From an uncultured Psychrobacter sp. (GTDB taxonomy: Bacteria > Pseudomonadota > Gammaproteobacteria > Pseudomonadales > Moraxellaceae): a stretch of 64,000 nt of DNA. The DNA is taken from the NCBI RefSeq assembly GCF_947488565.1, contig NZ_CANKZC010000001.1:62001-126000 (forward strand), written 5' to 3'. Under the pieces are notes generated by a model. It was not told the DNA's origin and did no database searches. It was given only the letters and a program-made list of their open reading frames with translations. This document shows positions 1 through 8,169 of the stretch, piece by piece (position 1 is the first letter of the stretch; each line of letters begins with the position of its first letter). The translations under genes and the position numbers were made by a program.

Positions 1-1016
1 ACATCACCGACTCTTAGGCCACTTTTGGCAGCGGGACCTTGAGCGACAACATTTAAGACTTCTACTCCTGTCGATGTTTCAAGGCGCGTTGGATCACGCA
101 ATTGTGATTGAATTTCGATACCTAACCAGCCGCGACTGACTTTACCGTCTTTAATAAGCGCATTCATGACTTGCTCAACGATGGCAGTTGGAATAGCAAA
201 GCCAATCCCCATCGAACCGCCAGAGCGCGAAAAAATCACTGTATTAATACCGACCAGCTCACCGCGAGCATCGACAAGTGCCCCGCCCGAGTTACCAGGA
301 TTGATAGCAGCATCAGTCTGAATAAAGTCTTCAAACTTATTGACCCCAAGACCCGTACGACCAGTTGCCGAAATAATTCCTTGGGTGACCGTTTGACCGA
401 CACCAAACGGATTACCAATGGCTAATGCCAAGTCACCAACGCGGCTAGGCTCTTCACGAAAGCCAAGCGGCGTCAGCCCTGTCATATCGACCTTGATCAC
501 AGCCAAATCACTATCGGGATCCGTGCCGATGACCTTGGCTCGATTTTTACGCCCGTCGTTGAAAGCCACCGTAATCTCATCTGCTTTTTCGATCACATGA
601 GCATTGGTAACGATATAACCATCCTCCGACACGATGACACCAGAGCCAAGGTTGGTTGGCCCTTGCCCTTGCCCTTGACCTTGTGGCCCACCATGGAACT
701 CAAAAAAGCGACGTAACACAGGATCATCCATGTAAGGATGTTCGGCCATGGTCTGAGTGGTATAGATATTGACCACCGACTGCGAGGCACGAGCGACCGC
801 ATTATGATACGAGTCAATAGGTTCAGGTTTATCAGATGCAGGTGCTATAGCTTCTTGCTCAGCCGCGGTCGTTCTTGGTGGCTCCCACGCTGTCTTCGAT
901 GGTGTCTTCATACTCATAAACAACCAGACAAACGCTGCAATTATTACCAGCAATAAAACCCAAGGTAACCACTTCCACAGCGTTGCCTTGTTGTTGGTGT
1001 TTGGAGATGACGACAT
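1..1016 (-). CDS. degS: DegS/AlgW-type periplasmic serine protease (3' end outside window)
   Basis: Reading the minus strand from an ATG at 1016 gives an open frame that runs off the left edge, about 338 residues seen. An N-terminal hydrophobic anchor (about residues 14-34) has no signal-peptidase site, as in membrane-tethered DegS/AlgW. The trypsin-like domain shows all three catalytic residues: His140 (TNAHV), Asp170 (DSDLAVI) and Ser243 (GNSGG). The start of a PDZ domain (SRGWLGI) follows before the edge. In this family the protease senses misfolded outer-membrane proteins through PDZ and cleaves an anti-sigma factor; whether that partner exists here cannot be seen. The linker before the protease domain holds a Gln-Gly run coded by a hexamer repeat. 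One versus two PDZ domains would separate DegS from DegP/Q; the anchor favours DegS/AlgW. Confidence 0.85.
   Translation of the reverse strand, partial: MSSSPNTNNKATLWKWLPWVLLLVIIAAFVWLFMSMKTPSKTAWEPPRTTAAEQEAIAPASDKPEPIDSYHNAVARASQSVVNIYTTQTMAEHPYMDDPVLRRFFEFHGGPQGQGQGQGPTNLGSGVIVSEDGYIVTNAHVIEKADEITVAFNDGRKNRAKVIGTDPDSDLAVIKVDMTGLTPLGFREEPSRVGDLALAIGNPFGVGQTVTQGIISATGRTGLGVNKFEDFIQTDAAINPGNSGGALVDARGELVGINTVIFSRSGGSMGIGFAIPTAIVEQVMNALIKDGKVSRGWLGIEIQSQLRDPTRLETSTGVEVLNVVAQGPAAKSGLRVGD
660..683. repeat. Hexanucleotide tandem repeat inside degS-like gene
   Basis: Three exact copies of CCCTTG followed by one ACCTTG. On the coding (minus) strand this encodes alternating Gln-Gly in the linker between membrane anchor and protease domain. 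Because the unit is 6 bp, gain or loss of copies would keep the frame. Confidence 0.8.
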
Positions 1017-1328
1017 ATATAAACCTCTATAAATTTAATCAAACAGACGTTATTGAATACAATGGGATGACGACTATTTTTTGCTTGCTATTAAGTACCA
1101 CACAACCCGTCAAAACCTATTCATCGAGTAGGCTCACGTATGTAAATTATAACTGTCCATACATCAAAATAGTAACGTATCGTGTACCATTTCAGTTATG
1201 GGGTTTATCTACTCATTTGCAACATCATGCTAAAATGATTACTACAAATTTATGAACGATGATTGTTAAATTGGCTCAAACAAAATCAGCTAAAACAATA
1301 ATCTCAACTTAAATCATAAGGACACCCA
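1017..1328. other. Divergent intergenic region, degS-like / nif3-like
   Basis: About 310 bp of AT-rich sequence between two divergent genes, so it should carry promoters for both. I see no convincing -35/-10 pair, operator palindrome or small gene. The short frame that crosses it has no ribosome site and no recognisable product. Confidence 0.5.
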
Positions 1329-2156
1329 ATGTCAGCAAAAGACCCATCACACGACTTATCAAATGTAGCGATTACTGCCCAAGCGTTAACGCAGTTTTGC
1401 GATGACTATTTATCTGCAAATGCTTTTAAAGACTATGCGCCAAACGGATTGCAAGTAGATGGCGGGCAGCCTATCAGACGTATTGTGACCGGCGTTACTG
1501 CTTGTGAGGCCTTGATCGATGCTGCTATCGAGGCGAAAGCTGATGCGATTATGGTGCACCATGGTTACTTTTGGAAAGGTGAACCTGAGCCTATCACTGG
1601 TATGAAGGGTCAGCGTATTCGCAAATTGATGCAGCATGGTATCTCGATGATTGGCTATCACCTACCGCTTGATGCGCACCCTATCATCGGTAACAACGCC
1701 AAGCTCGCTGAGATGCTAGGACTGACGATCACTGAAGCACTCTACCCTCATGAAACCCATCCTGTGGGCAATATCGCTATTTGTGCGCCGCAAAGTGCTG
1801 AAACTCTAATTCAAACGATTACTCAGGCACTAGGCCGCGTGCCTCTACATATTTCAAGCGATTGTCGTTTCACAAACGAAGATGAGACAAATAACGCAAA
1901 ACTGATCGAGCGTATCGGCTTATGTACAGGCGGTGCGCAAGATATGATTGAGCAGGCCGCTATAATGGAGTGCGATGCCTATCTGTCTGGCGAGATATCT
2001 GAACGTACTACACATAGCGCACGAGAGCTTGGGATTGATTACTTTGCTTGTGGCCACCATGCGACAGAACGGGGTGGTATTCAGGCGCTTGGGGAAATAG
2101 TTGCAAAGCACTTTGGACTACCAGTGACATTTATCGATATCGATAACCCTGCTTAA
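1329..2156 (+). CDS. Nif3-like dinuclear metal centre protein (YbgI family)
   Basis: A 275-residue protein of the Nif3/YbgI (DUF34) family. Conserved metal-ligand motifs are visible: His77-His78 (MVHHG), His111/Asp115/His117 (YHLPLDAHP) and, near the C-terminus, His243-His244 with Glu247 (GHHATERGG). These build the two-metal site of the family. The biochemical role of the family is poorly settled; GTP cyclohydrolase-like and metal-handling roles have been proposed. The start is supported by AAGGA eight bases upstream. It is divergent from the DegS/AlgW-like protease, and I recall similar neighbours in related Gammaproteobacteria, but that is from memory. Confidence 0.9.
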   Translation: MSAKDPSHDLSNVAITAQALTQFCDDYLSANAFKDYAPNGLQVDGGQPIRRIVTGVTACEALIDAAIEAKADAIMVHHGYFWKGEPEPITGMKGQRIRKLMQHGISMIGYHLPLDAHPIIGNNAKLAEMLGLTITEALYPHETHPVGNIAICAPQSAETLIQTITQALGRVPLHISSDCRFTNEDETNNAKLIERIGLCTGGAQDMIEQAAIMECDAYLSGEISERTTHSARELGIDYFACGHHATERGGIQALGEIVAKHFGLPVTFIDIDNPA

Positions 2157-2599
2157 CGCTACGCCGTAGAACTTTCTTAAAAGTAAGGCCCATTTAAAAA
2201 ATATTGACGTAGTACCGCCCGACTGACGATAAAATAGAATTTATTCGTTTATATGAATATAATAGCTGTTTTTGACCGTCTATTACTTAATTGTTAAGTT
2301 TTATCACTCTTTAATTAACTTTACTTGAATAATGCCTTCTAAGCCCTATAAAGTCAACTAGCGAGAGAATGTTTTGTCATGAAACTTCCCATTTACTATG
2401 GCCTCCGGTTATAACGCCTAGCTATTAAATAATAATGCGTACATTTACTATAAATTACGTTTGATACTTTTTAGCGAGACGTTGCAACGATTGTATAATT
2501 CGATCTTATGAGGTGCGATGTCATTTACATTATAAGTAACTGATGTCTCAAAGCTCGTATGATTCGTTATCAAGACTGCTGGACAATGTAATATTGCAA

Positions 2600-2642
2600 G
2601 TAAAATCAAACGGTTAGATATTATCGTATTGTTTGATTTTAC
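2600..2642. repeat. Perfect 12-bp inverted repeat with 19-bp loop
   Basis: GTAAAATCAAAC at 2600-2611 is the exact reverse complement of 2631-2642. Two G-U pairs and one U-A pair would extend the stem inward. There is no T-tract on the plus strand after it, so it is not a standard terminator in that direction. It lies alone in gene-free DNA. Confidence 0.8.
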
Positions 2643-2864
2643 CGCATGCTTATTATTTTTGTCTCAATAACTTATTCATGACCTTACCTATAGTTAATAT
2701 AATAATTTAAGTGTATTTTCAGCCATTATTGATAAAGGTGACATAACTGTCATTATTCTTTGTCTTTATCTGTGTAGCTTTATTTAAGCGATGTTATTTT
2801 TGACATGCTTAGAACGGTAGCATACGGCTTATTATGCGGTTTTATAAAATTATTATATTAATCA

Positions 2865-2932
2865 AGGTGTTGTAGCGCTCATAACACTAAGATCTGTATT
2901 AGCAATTTAGACTAATGAGCTGTATAACACCT
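2865..2932 (+). ncRNA. Candidate structured RNA or leader hairpin
   Basis: The outer arms 2865-2874 and 2923-2932 pair over 10 positions (one G-U), followed by a 2x2 internal loop and six more pairs (2877-2882 with 2915-2920). A second arm pair, AGCTGCC at 2934-2940 and GGCAGCT at 2983-2989, follows directly. Together they would form two adjacent stem-loops ending about 40 bases before the MltF-like start codon. This could be a structured leader or a separate small RNA; nothing shows that it is transcribed. Confidence 0.3.
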
Positions 2933-3026
2933 AAGCTGCCTTCAAAATGTTTATTTATTACTTATGTACACATTGAGACGATGGCAGCTCCCTGGTAAGC
3001 AGGATGGCTAATATTAGGAGACATCC

Positions 3027-4235
3027 ATGCAGCGTATTACTTATCGTGTAAAAGTATCTGCGCAAGGTGCCAAACGTCGTATTTCTTATTTACTGCGTCC
3101 ATCCAAGCGCTCACTTAACACCAAAAGTAACCTCGTTTCATCCGTTACCCCTACCAAATTGAACCGTTTTGCTAAAACAAAAAAAATGGCACAAGTATCT
3201 AGTATTGCCCTTCTCTCCTTACCTGCTGAGAGCCTGATTACGATGGATTCAACAGTACCAGCCTATGCTAAGGTGATGCTTGAGGAGACTCTTACTATCG
3301 CAGCTGTCCCAGGAGACAGCACTTATTTTGCGACCGATGGCTTTCAGCACGGCTTTGGCTTTGATTTAATACGTAGTTATGCTGACGAGCTAGGCGTTGA
3401 GATTGATTTGAAGGCTTATGCTAGCGAAGAGGCAGCATTGAGAGCAATAAAATCAGGTGACGCTGATATGGCATTGACGACTGCGAGTACGCAGCTAAAG
3501 AGTCAGCTGAATTTGTCGTCAGTTAATGTTAGTTGCGGCTATGATGCCAGCCTAACAAAGAATGGCTTACATCCTAAAGTCAGCTGGACATTTAACCAAG
3601 CCGATGATCCGTTATCACAAAAAGCCAGTTACTTCTTATGTGATAGTATCAAGCTTGAAAACACACAAAAGCTTGCCGCGTTTTATAATCAAAACTTACT
3701 AAAAGATGCTTACAGTCAAGATCATTTTAAAAAGACATTGACTGAAAAGTTGCCTGATTATCAATCATCCTTTGAAGAACAAGCTCGTAATTATAACCAT
3801 GATTGGGAGCTGCTAGTGGCGATGGGCTATCAAGAGTCGCATTTAGACGCCAATGCCGTATCGCCGACAGGCGTACGTGGTTTGATGATGCTCACTAATA
3901 ACACTGCAAAAGCAATGGGGGTCTCAGATCGTGTTGACCCTTATCAAAGTATCGGCGGCGGCGCTCGTTATTTAGAACAGATGAAGGCTGACTTCGCTGA
4001 TGTGCCAAAGACTGATCGAATCTGGTTTGCACTTGCCGCTTATAACATGGGCCCTAATGCAGTCAAACGTATACAGCGCAAATTGAATGCTGCCGGTATC
4101 GATGATAAAAGCTGGGCGAACGTCTATACATATTTATCAGAAAATAGAGCTTCTAATAGCCGTTATGGGCAGGCGATGCATTATGTCAGTAATATCAGAA
4201 GCTATCTTGAAACGATTAAAACTCGTATGGTCTAG
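3027..4235 (+). CDS. MltF-like lytic transglycosylase with shortened binding domain
   Basis: A 402-residue protein ending in a lytic transglycosylase (SLT) domain from about residue 250: catalytic Glu270 (YQESHLD), then GVRGLMML and AAYNMGPNA. Residues about 85-160 resemble the first lobe of a periplasmic substrate-binding domain (GFGFDLIRSYADELG, GDADMAL), as in membrane-bound MltF. E. coli MltF is about 518 residues, so the second lobe here seems much reduced. The family cleaves peptidoglycan glycan strands with formation of 1,6-anhydro ends. The first 55 residues are unusually basic, with only a weak hydrophobic stretch (about 56-80) that might be an atypical signal. AGGAG lies seven bases before the ATG. 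A clear terminator follows. Confidence 0.75.
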   Translation: MQRITYRVKVSAQGAKRRISYLLRPSKRSLNTKSNLVSSVTPTKLNRFAKTKKMAQVSSIALLSLPAESLITMDSTVPAYAKVMLEETLTIAAVPGDSTYFATDGFQHGFGFDLIRSYADELGVEIDLKAYASEEAALRAIKSGDADMALTTASTQLKSQLNLSSVNVSCGYDASLTKNGLHPKVSWTFNQADDPLSQKASYFLCDSIKLENTQKLAAFYNQNLLKDAYSQDHFKKTLTEKLPDYQSSFEEQARNYNHDWELLVAMGYQESHLDANAVSPTGVRGLMMLTNNTAKAMGVSDRVDPYQSIGGGARYLEQMKADFADVPKTDRIWFALAAYNMGPNAVKRIQRKLNAAGIDDKSWANVYTYLSENRASNSRYGQAMHYVSNIRSYLETIKTRMV

Positions 4236-4265
4236 ACATATGAGTTTGTAGAATAAAGGAAATAC

Positions 4266-4300
4266 AAAAAAGCTGCTCTTATTTAAGAGCAGCTTTTTTG
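4266..4300. terminator. Bidirectional intrinsic terminator
   Basis: An 11-bp perfect stem (4271-4281 with 4284-4294) flanked by an A-run on one side and a T-run on the other. It lies between the convergent MltF-like and MltD-like genes and can stop transcription from both sides. Confidence 0.92.
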
Positions 4301-4358
4301 TGCGATACGATTAATTCAGCAATACCTATTTGAACATCATTCGATAATAGAGTACTGA

Positions 4359-7349
4359 TTAACGATTAGGTACGGTCAGACGTTGACCACGTTGTAGCAT
4401 AGTGTTTGCCGCGATATTGTTCATATCAGCAAGCTCTTGAGTTGAGACCCCGTATTTACGAGCCAGTCCGATAAGACTGTCACCAGAGCCAACCGTGTAG
4501 CGCACTGTTGCCTTAGGGACTTTGATGATTTGGCCGCGCTGTAGCTGGGCATTGGTCGCTATATTATTCGTCGCTGCCAAATCTTCTACTGCAATACCAA
4601 AACGACGTGACAAAGCGATTAAACCATCGCCTGACTGTACTCTATAACGTTCAGTGTTACCAAGTACTTTGCCATTACCACTTCTACTGCTGGTTGCCGT
4701 ACTTTGGCTGCTAGCATTTGTATTATTGCTAGTGGCACGAGCACTGCCCTTTGCTGGAATAGTAATAGTACGACCACGTAATAAGTTTGACGTCGTACTT
4801 AAGCCATTTGCTGCCGCCAAGTCACTGATACCGATATTATAGCGACTGGCTACTCCTGTCAAACTATCGCCAGACTGTACTTTATAACTTATAGGTTGAT
4901 TGTTTAATTGGCGATTTACTTCTGCTTTTGATACAGGCACTCTGATGGTTTGTCCGCGTTGCAAGCGTGCGTTGGCATTAAAATTACTATTCACTGCTGC
5001 AACTTCTTTTGCACTGACCCCAATACTATTTGCAATACCGATTAACGTCTCTCCTGATTTTACTGTATAACGGCTGCTAGAGACTGAGCTGTTAGCACTA
5101 CTGGTATTTGTACTACTAGAATTGCTATTGGTAGAAAGATCGACGCTATCAGGTATTTTGAGCGTTTGACCCACGTATAAAGAGTCCGTTGCTCGAATAC
5201 CATTCAGACTGGCTAGAGTATTGGCCGACATGTCAAACTGGCGTGCTAATGCAATGAGGCCATCACCAGGTTTTACTCTGTAGTTTTGAGTCGCGTTGCT
5301 AGATTTGCGAGCTTTAGTAGATGGTGCAGCAGGCGTTGTCGCTGGGGCCTTGACTTTACCTGGTATTAGCCACAGTTTCTGACCTCTTAGCAAATCAGAA
5401 CGGCTGCTCAAGTTGTTATAACTTGCCAGCTGTGTCACTGATAGGCCAAAGCGATTTGCCGTACCGATAAGCGTGTCGCCCGACTGTACAACGTAACTGT
5501 CTGGCTGATCTTTAGTTTGTGTATTTGCACTACTCAATGGCTCAATAGTCTTGGCATCGTACAAATATAAAGTACTACCAGACAACAATTTTGCCTCAGC
5601 ATCTATCTGATTCCACTCAGTAATATCGCGCCAGCTGACGCCTGCACGACTGGCGATATTTGATAAGGTATCACCGCGTTTTACCGTATAAGTTGTACGT
5701 TTGCCCTGAGGTTTTGGCTTACTGACTGGCGTTTTTGCAAAGCTCAGCTTTTTGTCTTCACCACTGGCCTCCAAAATAGACTGCTGTGTCTGTACCGCGG
5801 ATAGATTGATATTGCCATCAGCATTAATGACCTCGGTTTCTGGTGTTTTGACTCGTATCTGATTGGCGATAAAGTCGCGCTCTTCTTTACTAAGCGGAGG
5901 CTCTTGGACAATGGTATTGTTTTGTGTAATCTGTGCAGAGGTCGTCGGTAAGCTATTACTGCGTTGCAGTTCAGCATTAATCTTACTGGTCTCTTTACTT
6001 GTGATAGGTGGCTCAGTGCTAACAGTCGAGTTACTATTATATCCAGAGCCGCTAGACGATGCCGGAGAGATATAACTGGTCGTTTGCTGCGGCACGCTTG
6101 CACTGGCAGCGTAATCTGCCAAGCCGCCACCAGTAGAAGGCAATGACGAGCTGGTATATGGTCGACTATTATAGCTTGGCGTAGCAGTACTGCTTGAGCT
6201 ACTGGTGTTACTTGAGGCAATAACGTTACTCGTACCATTGCCTCTTAACGATATCAGCTTGGCATCAAGATTGGTATTAATATCATTAGGGATAATGATA
6301 CGCTGCGGGCCTGAGGCATCAACACGTCCTGATGTTAAAGCTGTATTCAGCCTTTCTAATTCATCGTAACTAACGCCAGTTACTTGCGACACTTCAGCCA
6401 AACTGACACCATAGTTGACTGGTACACTACGAAAATGCTGTCGATTGGCAATAGCTGGCAGGTAAACACCGTACTGCTCAGGCTTAGCGACGATTTCTGC
6501 TACCGCCAAAAAGCGTGGTACATAATTCATTGTTTCAGTAGGCAGTCTAAGCGACCAGTAGTCAGTGGGCAATCCACGAGCCGCATTGGCATCGATGGCT
6601 TTTTGTACACGACCAGGACCTGCGTTATAAGCTGCTAGTGCCAGCTCCCAGCTACCAAACTGATTGTATAACGCTGTCAAAAAGTCATAGGCTGCACGTG
6701 TTGATTCGATCACATCACGGCGACCATCATAGGTGCTGCTTTGATTCAAACCATAAATTCGTCCCGTACTGGGAATAAACTGCCACAAACCTGCTGCCGC
6801 TGCACTACTGGTGCCGCTTGGATCATAAGAGCTCTCAATTACTGGTAATAAGGCAAGCTCAGTTGGAATATTGCGACGCTCAGCTTCACGTACGGTATGG
6901 TAAATATAGCGACTGGCACGCGCAGTCAACCGGTTTAAGTAATCTTGTCTGCTAGTAAACCAGCTTTTTTGCCCTTCAATACGTTGATTGTAGATAGGCT
7001 GACCGCCATTCATACGATAACCAGCTCTTAGACGATTCCACAAATCACCATATTGCTGAATAGCCAGTTTATTGTCTTCAACCATGGTCATATCAGTCGC
7101 TTCTAATAAGTCTGCCAACTCATCTAAGCTTTCTGCATCCAAAAATGCAGTTGAGTAGTCATCACTCGTACTTGGGCGAGCAGCTCCAGACTGTTTGACT
7201 GGACGCTTATTCACAACAGACGAGCTATTGGTAGCACTGGTATTTTTTACCGTTGATGTGTTGCTACAGGCGCTGATAAGTAGGGTTGACACTGCAAGGG
7301 TCAATGGTAAAGCTATGAATGATTGGGGTTTTGATGACACAGTAGACAT
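4359..7349 (-). CDS. mltD: MltD-like lytic transglycosylase lipoprotein with seven LysM domains
   Basis: A 996-residue protein with a lipoprotein signal: lipobox LISAC, lipidated Cys28. The SLT catalytic domain follows (about residues 145-300) with catalytic Glu172 (PVIESSYDP), GLWQFIPSTG and AAYNAGPGRV. One degenerate LysM-like segment comes next (about 310-355), then a long Ser/Asn/Thr-rich linker, then seven clear LysM repeats, each starting like YxVxxGDxLxxLA and ending near RGQxxxVP. LysM binds peptidoglycan, so this is a peptidoglycan-cleaving enzyme anchored to a membrane and held on the wall by many contacts. E. coli MltD has, as I recall, about 450 residues and two LysM. Repeats differ enough in sequence that this is not a recent amplification. 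It may help remodel the wall during growth or division. Confidence 0.88.
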   Translation of the reverse strand: MSTVSSKPQSFIALPLTLAVSTLLISACSNTSTVKNTSATNSSSVVNKRPVKQSGAARPSTSDDYSTAFLDAESLDELADLLEATDMTMVEDNKLAIQQYGDLWNRLRAGYRMNGGQPIYNQRIEGQKSWFTSRQDYLNRLTARASRYIYHTVREAERRNIPTELALLPVIESSYDPSGTSSAAAAGLWQFIPSTGRIYGLNQSSTYDGRRDVIESTRAAYDFLTALYNQFGSWELALAAYNAGPGRVQKAIDANAARGLPTDYWSLRLPTETMNYVPRFLAVAEIVAKPEQYGVYLPAIANRQHFRSVPVNYGVSLAEVSQVTGVSYDELERLNTALTSGRVDASGPQRIIIPNDINTNLDAKLISLRGNGTSNVIASSNTSSSSSTATPSYNSRPYTSSSLPSTGGGLADYAASASVPQQTTSYISPASSSGSGYNSNSTVSTEPPITSKETSKINAELQRSNSLPTTSAQITQNNTIVQEPPLSKEERDFIANQIRVKTPETEVINADGNINLSAVQTQQSILEASGEDKKLSFAKTPVSKPKPQGKRTTYTVKRGDTLSNIASRAGVSWRDITEWNQIDAEAKLLSGSTLYLYDAKTIEPLSSANTQTKDQPDSYVVQSGDTLIGTANRFGLSVTQLASYNNLSSRSDLLRGQKLWLIPGKVKAPATTPAAPSTKARKSSNATQNYRVKPGDGLIALARQFDMSANTLASLNGIRATDSLYVGQTLKIPDSVDLSTNSNSSSTNTSSANSSVSSSRYTVKSGETLIGIANSIGVSAKEVAAVNSNFNANARLQRGQTIRVPVSKAEVNRQLNNQPISYKVQSGDSLTGVASRYNIGISDLAAANGLSTTSNLLRGRTITIPAKGSARATSNNTNASSQSTATSSRSGNGKVLGNTERYRVQSGDGLIALSRRFGIAVEDLAATNNIATNAQLQRGQIIKVPKATVRYTVGSGDSLIGLARKYGVSTQELADMNNIAANTMLQRGQRLTVPNR

Positions 7350-7418
7350 GATGATAGAAGGTTCCTAGCGACAAGAAGTAATGAAGATAATCGACAGTAT
7401 AATATACAATGTAAGAGA

Positions 7419-7447
7419 CAGACCATCATTCTATAGAAGATGATCTG
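7419..7447 (-). terminator. Hairpin downstream of the NTF2-like gene
   Basis: Arms 7419-7427 and 7439-7447 pair over nine positions with one G-U, plus three inner pairs after a bulge. It lies just after the stop of the 7464-7958 gene and before the MltD-like gene. The following T-run on the minus strand is weak, so it may be only a partial terminator. Confidence 0.45.
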
Positions 7448-7463
7448 CAAAATTTAAATTAAA

Positions 7464-7958
7464 TTAATCAATCGCTACTTGGGAGACTGCACGTAACAGC
7501 ACAGCGTTGCCAGTCGACAAAGTAAGTGTGACTCTTGAGGTAGTCACAAATGAAACTTTTTTGCCGTCCTTAACCCAGCTCTCAACGGTTTTAACGTTTG
7601 CCTTTGCTTGTGAGCCAGTCGTAACGATATTGTTGATGCTAATATCATAACGATAATTTGACGTTTGGCTCCAACTGTCTTGTAATAATTTTAAATACGC
7701 ATTTTTATCGAGACTGGTAGACTTCCCCTTTCTGGATAAAGAGATCAGTGCATCATCAGATACCAAACGGGCAACTTGGTTGATGTCATTATTATTAGCT
7801 GCTGCTTTCATCGCAGTGGCATAGTTTTGTACCAAGTTCTCATTCATGGTCGCAGCTTGAGCAGTAATGGCAGCAGTACTGGCCATTACCGTCAACGTAG
7901 CAACGCTCGCACTTTTTATAAACAGAGCCAATAGCCCTTTATTCCACAGTTGTTTCAT
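7464..7958 (-). CDS. Exported protein with NTF2-like fold (predicted)
   Basis: A 164-residue protein with a clear signal peptide: a basic start, a hydrophobic stretch and a likely cleavage site after AQA (residue 35). The mature part has the size and pattern of an NTF2/SnoaL-like domain (a helical start MNENLVQNYATAMKAA, then alternating strands), a fold used by many small periplasmic proteins of unknown role. AAGGA lies six bases before the ATG. It is transcribed in the same direction as the downstream MltD-like gene, about 115 bp away. I do not recognise a specific function; the fold call is based on pattern only. Confidence 0.6.
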   Translation of the reverse strand: MKQLWNKGLLALFIKSASVATLTVMASTAAITAQAATMNENLVQNYATAMKAAANNNDINQVARLVSDDALISLSRKGKSTSLDKNAYLKLLQDSWSQTSNYRYDISINNIVTTGSQAKANVKTVESWVKDGKKVSFVTTSRVTLTLSTGNAVLLRAVSQVAID

Positions 7959-8169
7959 TATAATCCTTAAAGTGTTTCTTATTATTTAATTGTGTTGAGT
8001 AATTGACACTCTATTAATGGTATTTTTAGCCTATCACTAAATACTCACACCTATGTAACGTCATGTGTAATTATTGCATGTATACCTACCTAGTATCCTA
8101 CTATTACGTCCTAAGCGCTTTATCTTCATAGGCTCCTGTATAAGTCTTCATGAGGTTTTTATACATTTA

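Larger units (their letters stand above)
2157..3026. other. Large structured AT-rich intergenic region
   Basis: The longest gene-free stretch of the window (870 bp). No open frame of credible length with a ribosome site was seen on either strand. It holds a perfect 12-bp inverted repeat at 2600-2642 and two further stem-loop candidates at 2865-2932 and 2934-2989, just upstream of the MltF-like gene. It could contain an unannotated small RNA, a long 5' untranslated region, or a decayed gene. Confidence 0.5.

Noticed and set aside
4359..5700. Regularly spaced similar units resembling a repeat array
   Set aside because: They are protein-level LysM repeats within one frame, not a CRISPR array or DNA satellite.
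5744..6238. Long second frame inside the MltD-like gene on the same strand
   Set aside because: It lies in the Ser/Asn-rich linker where repetitive codons keep other frames open; no ribosome site and no recognisable product.
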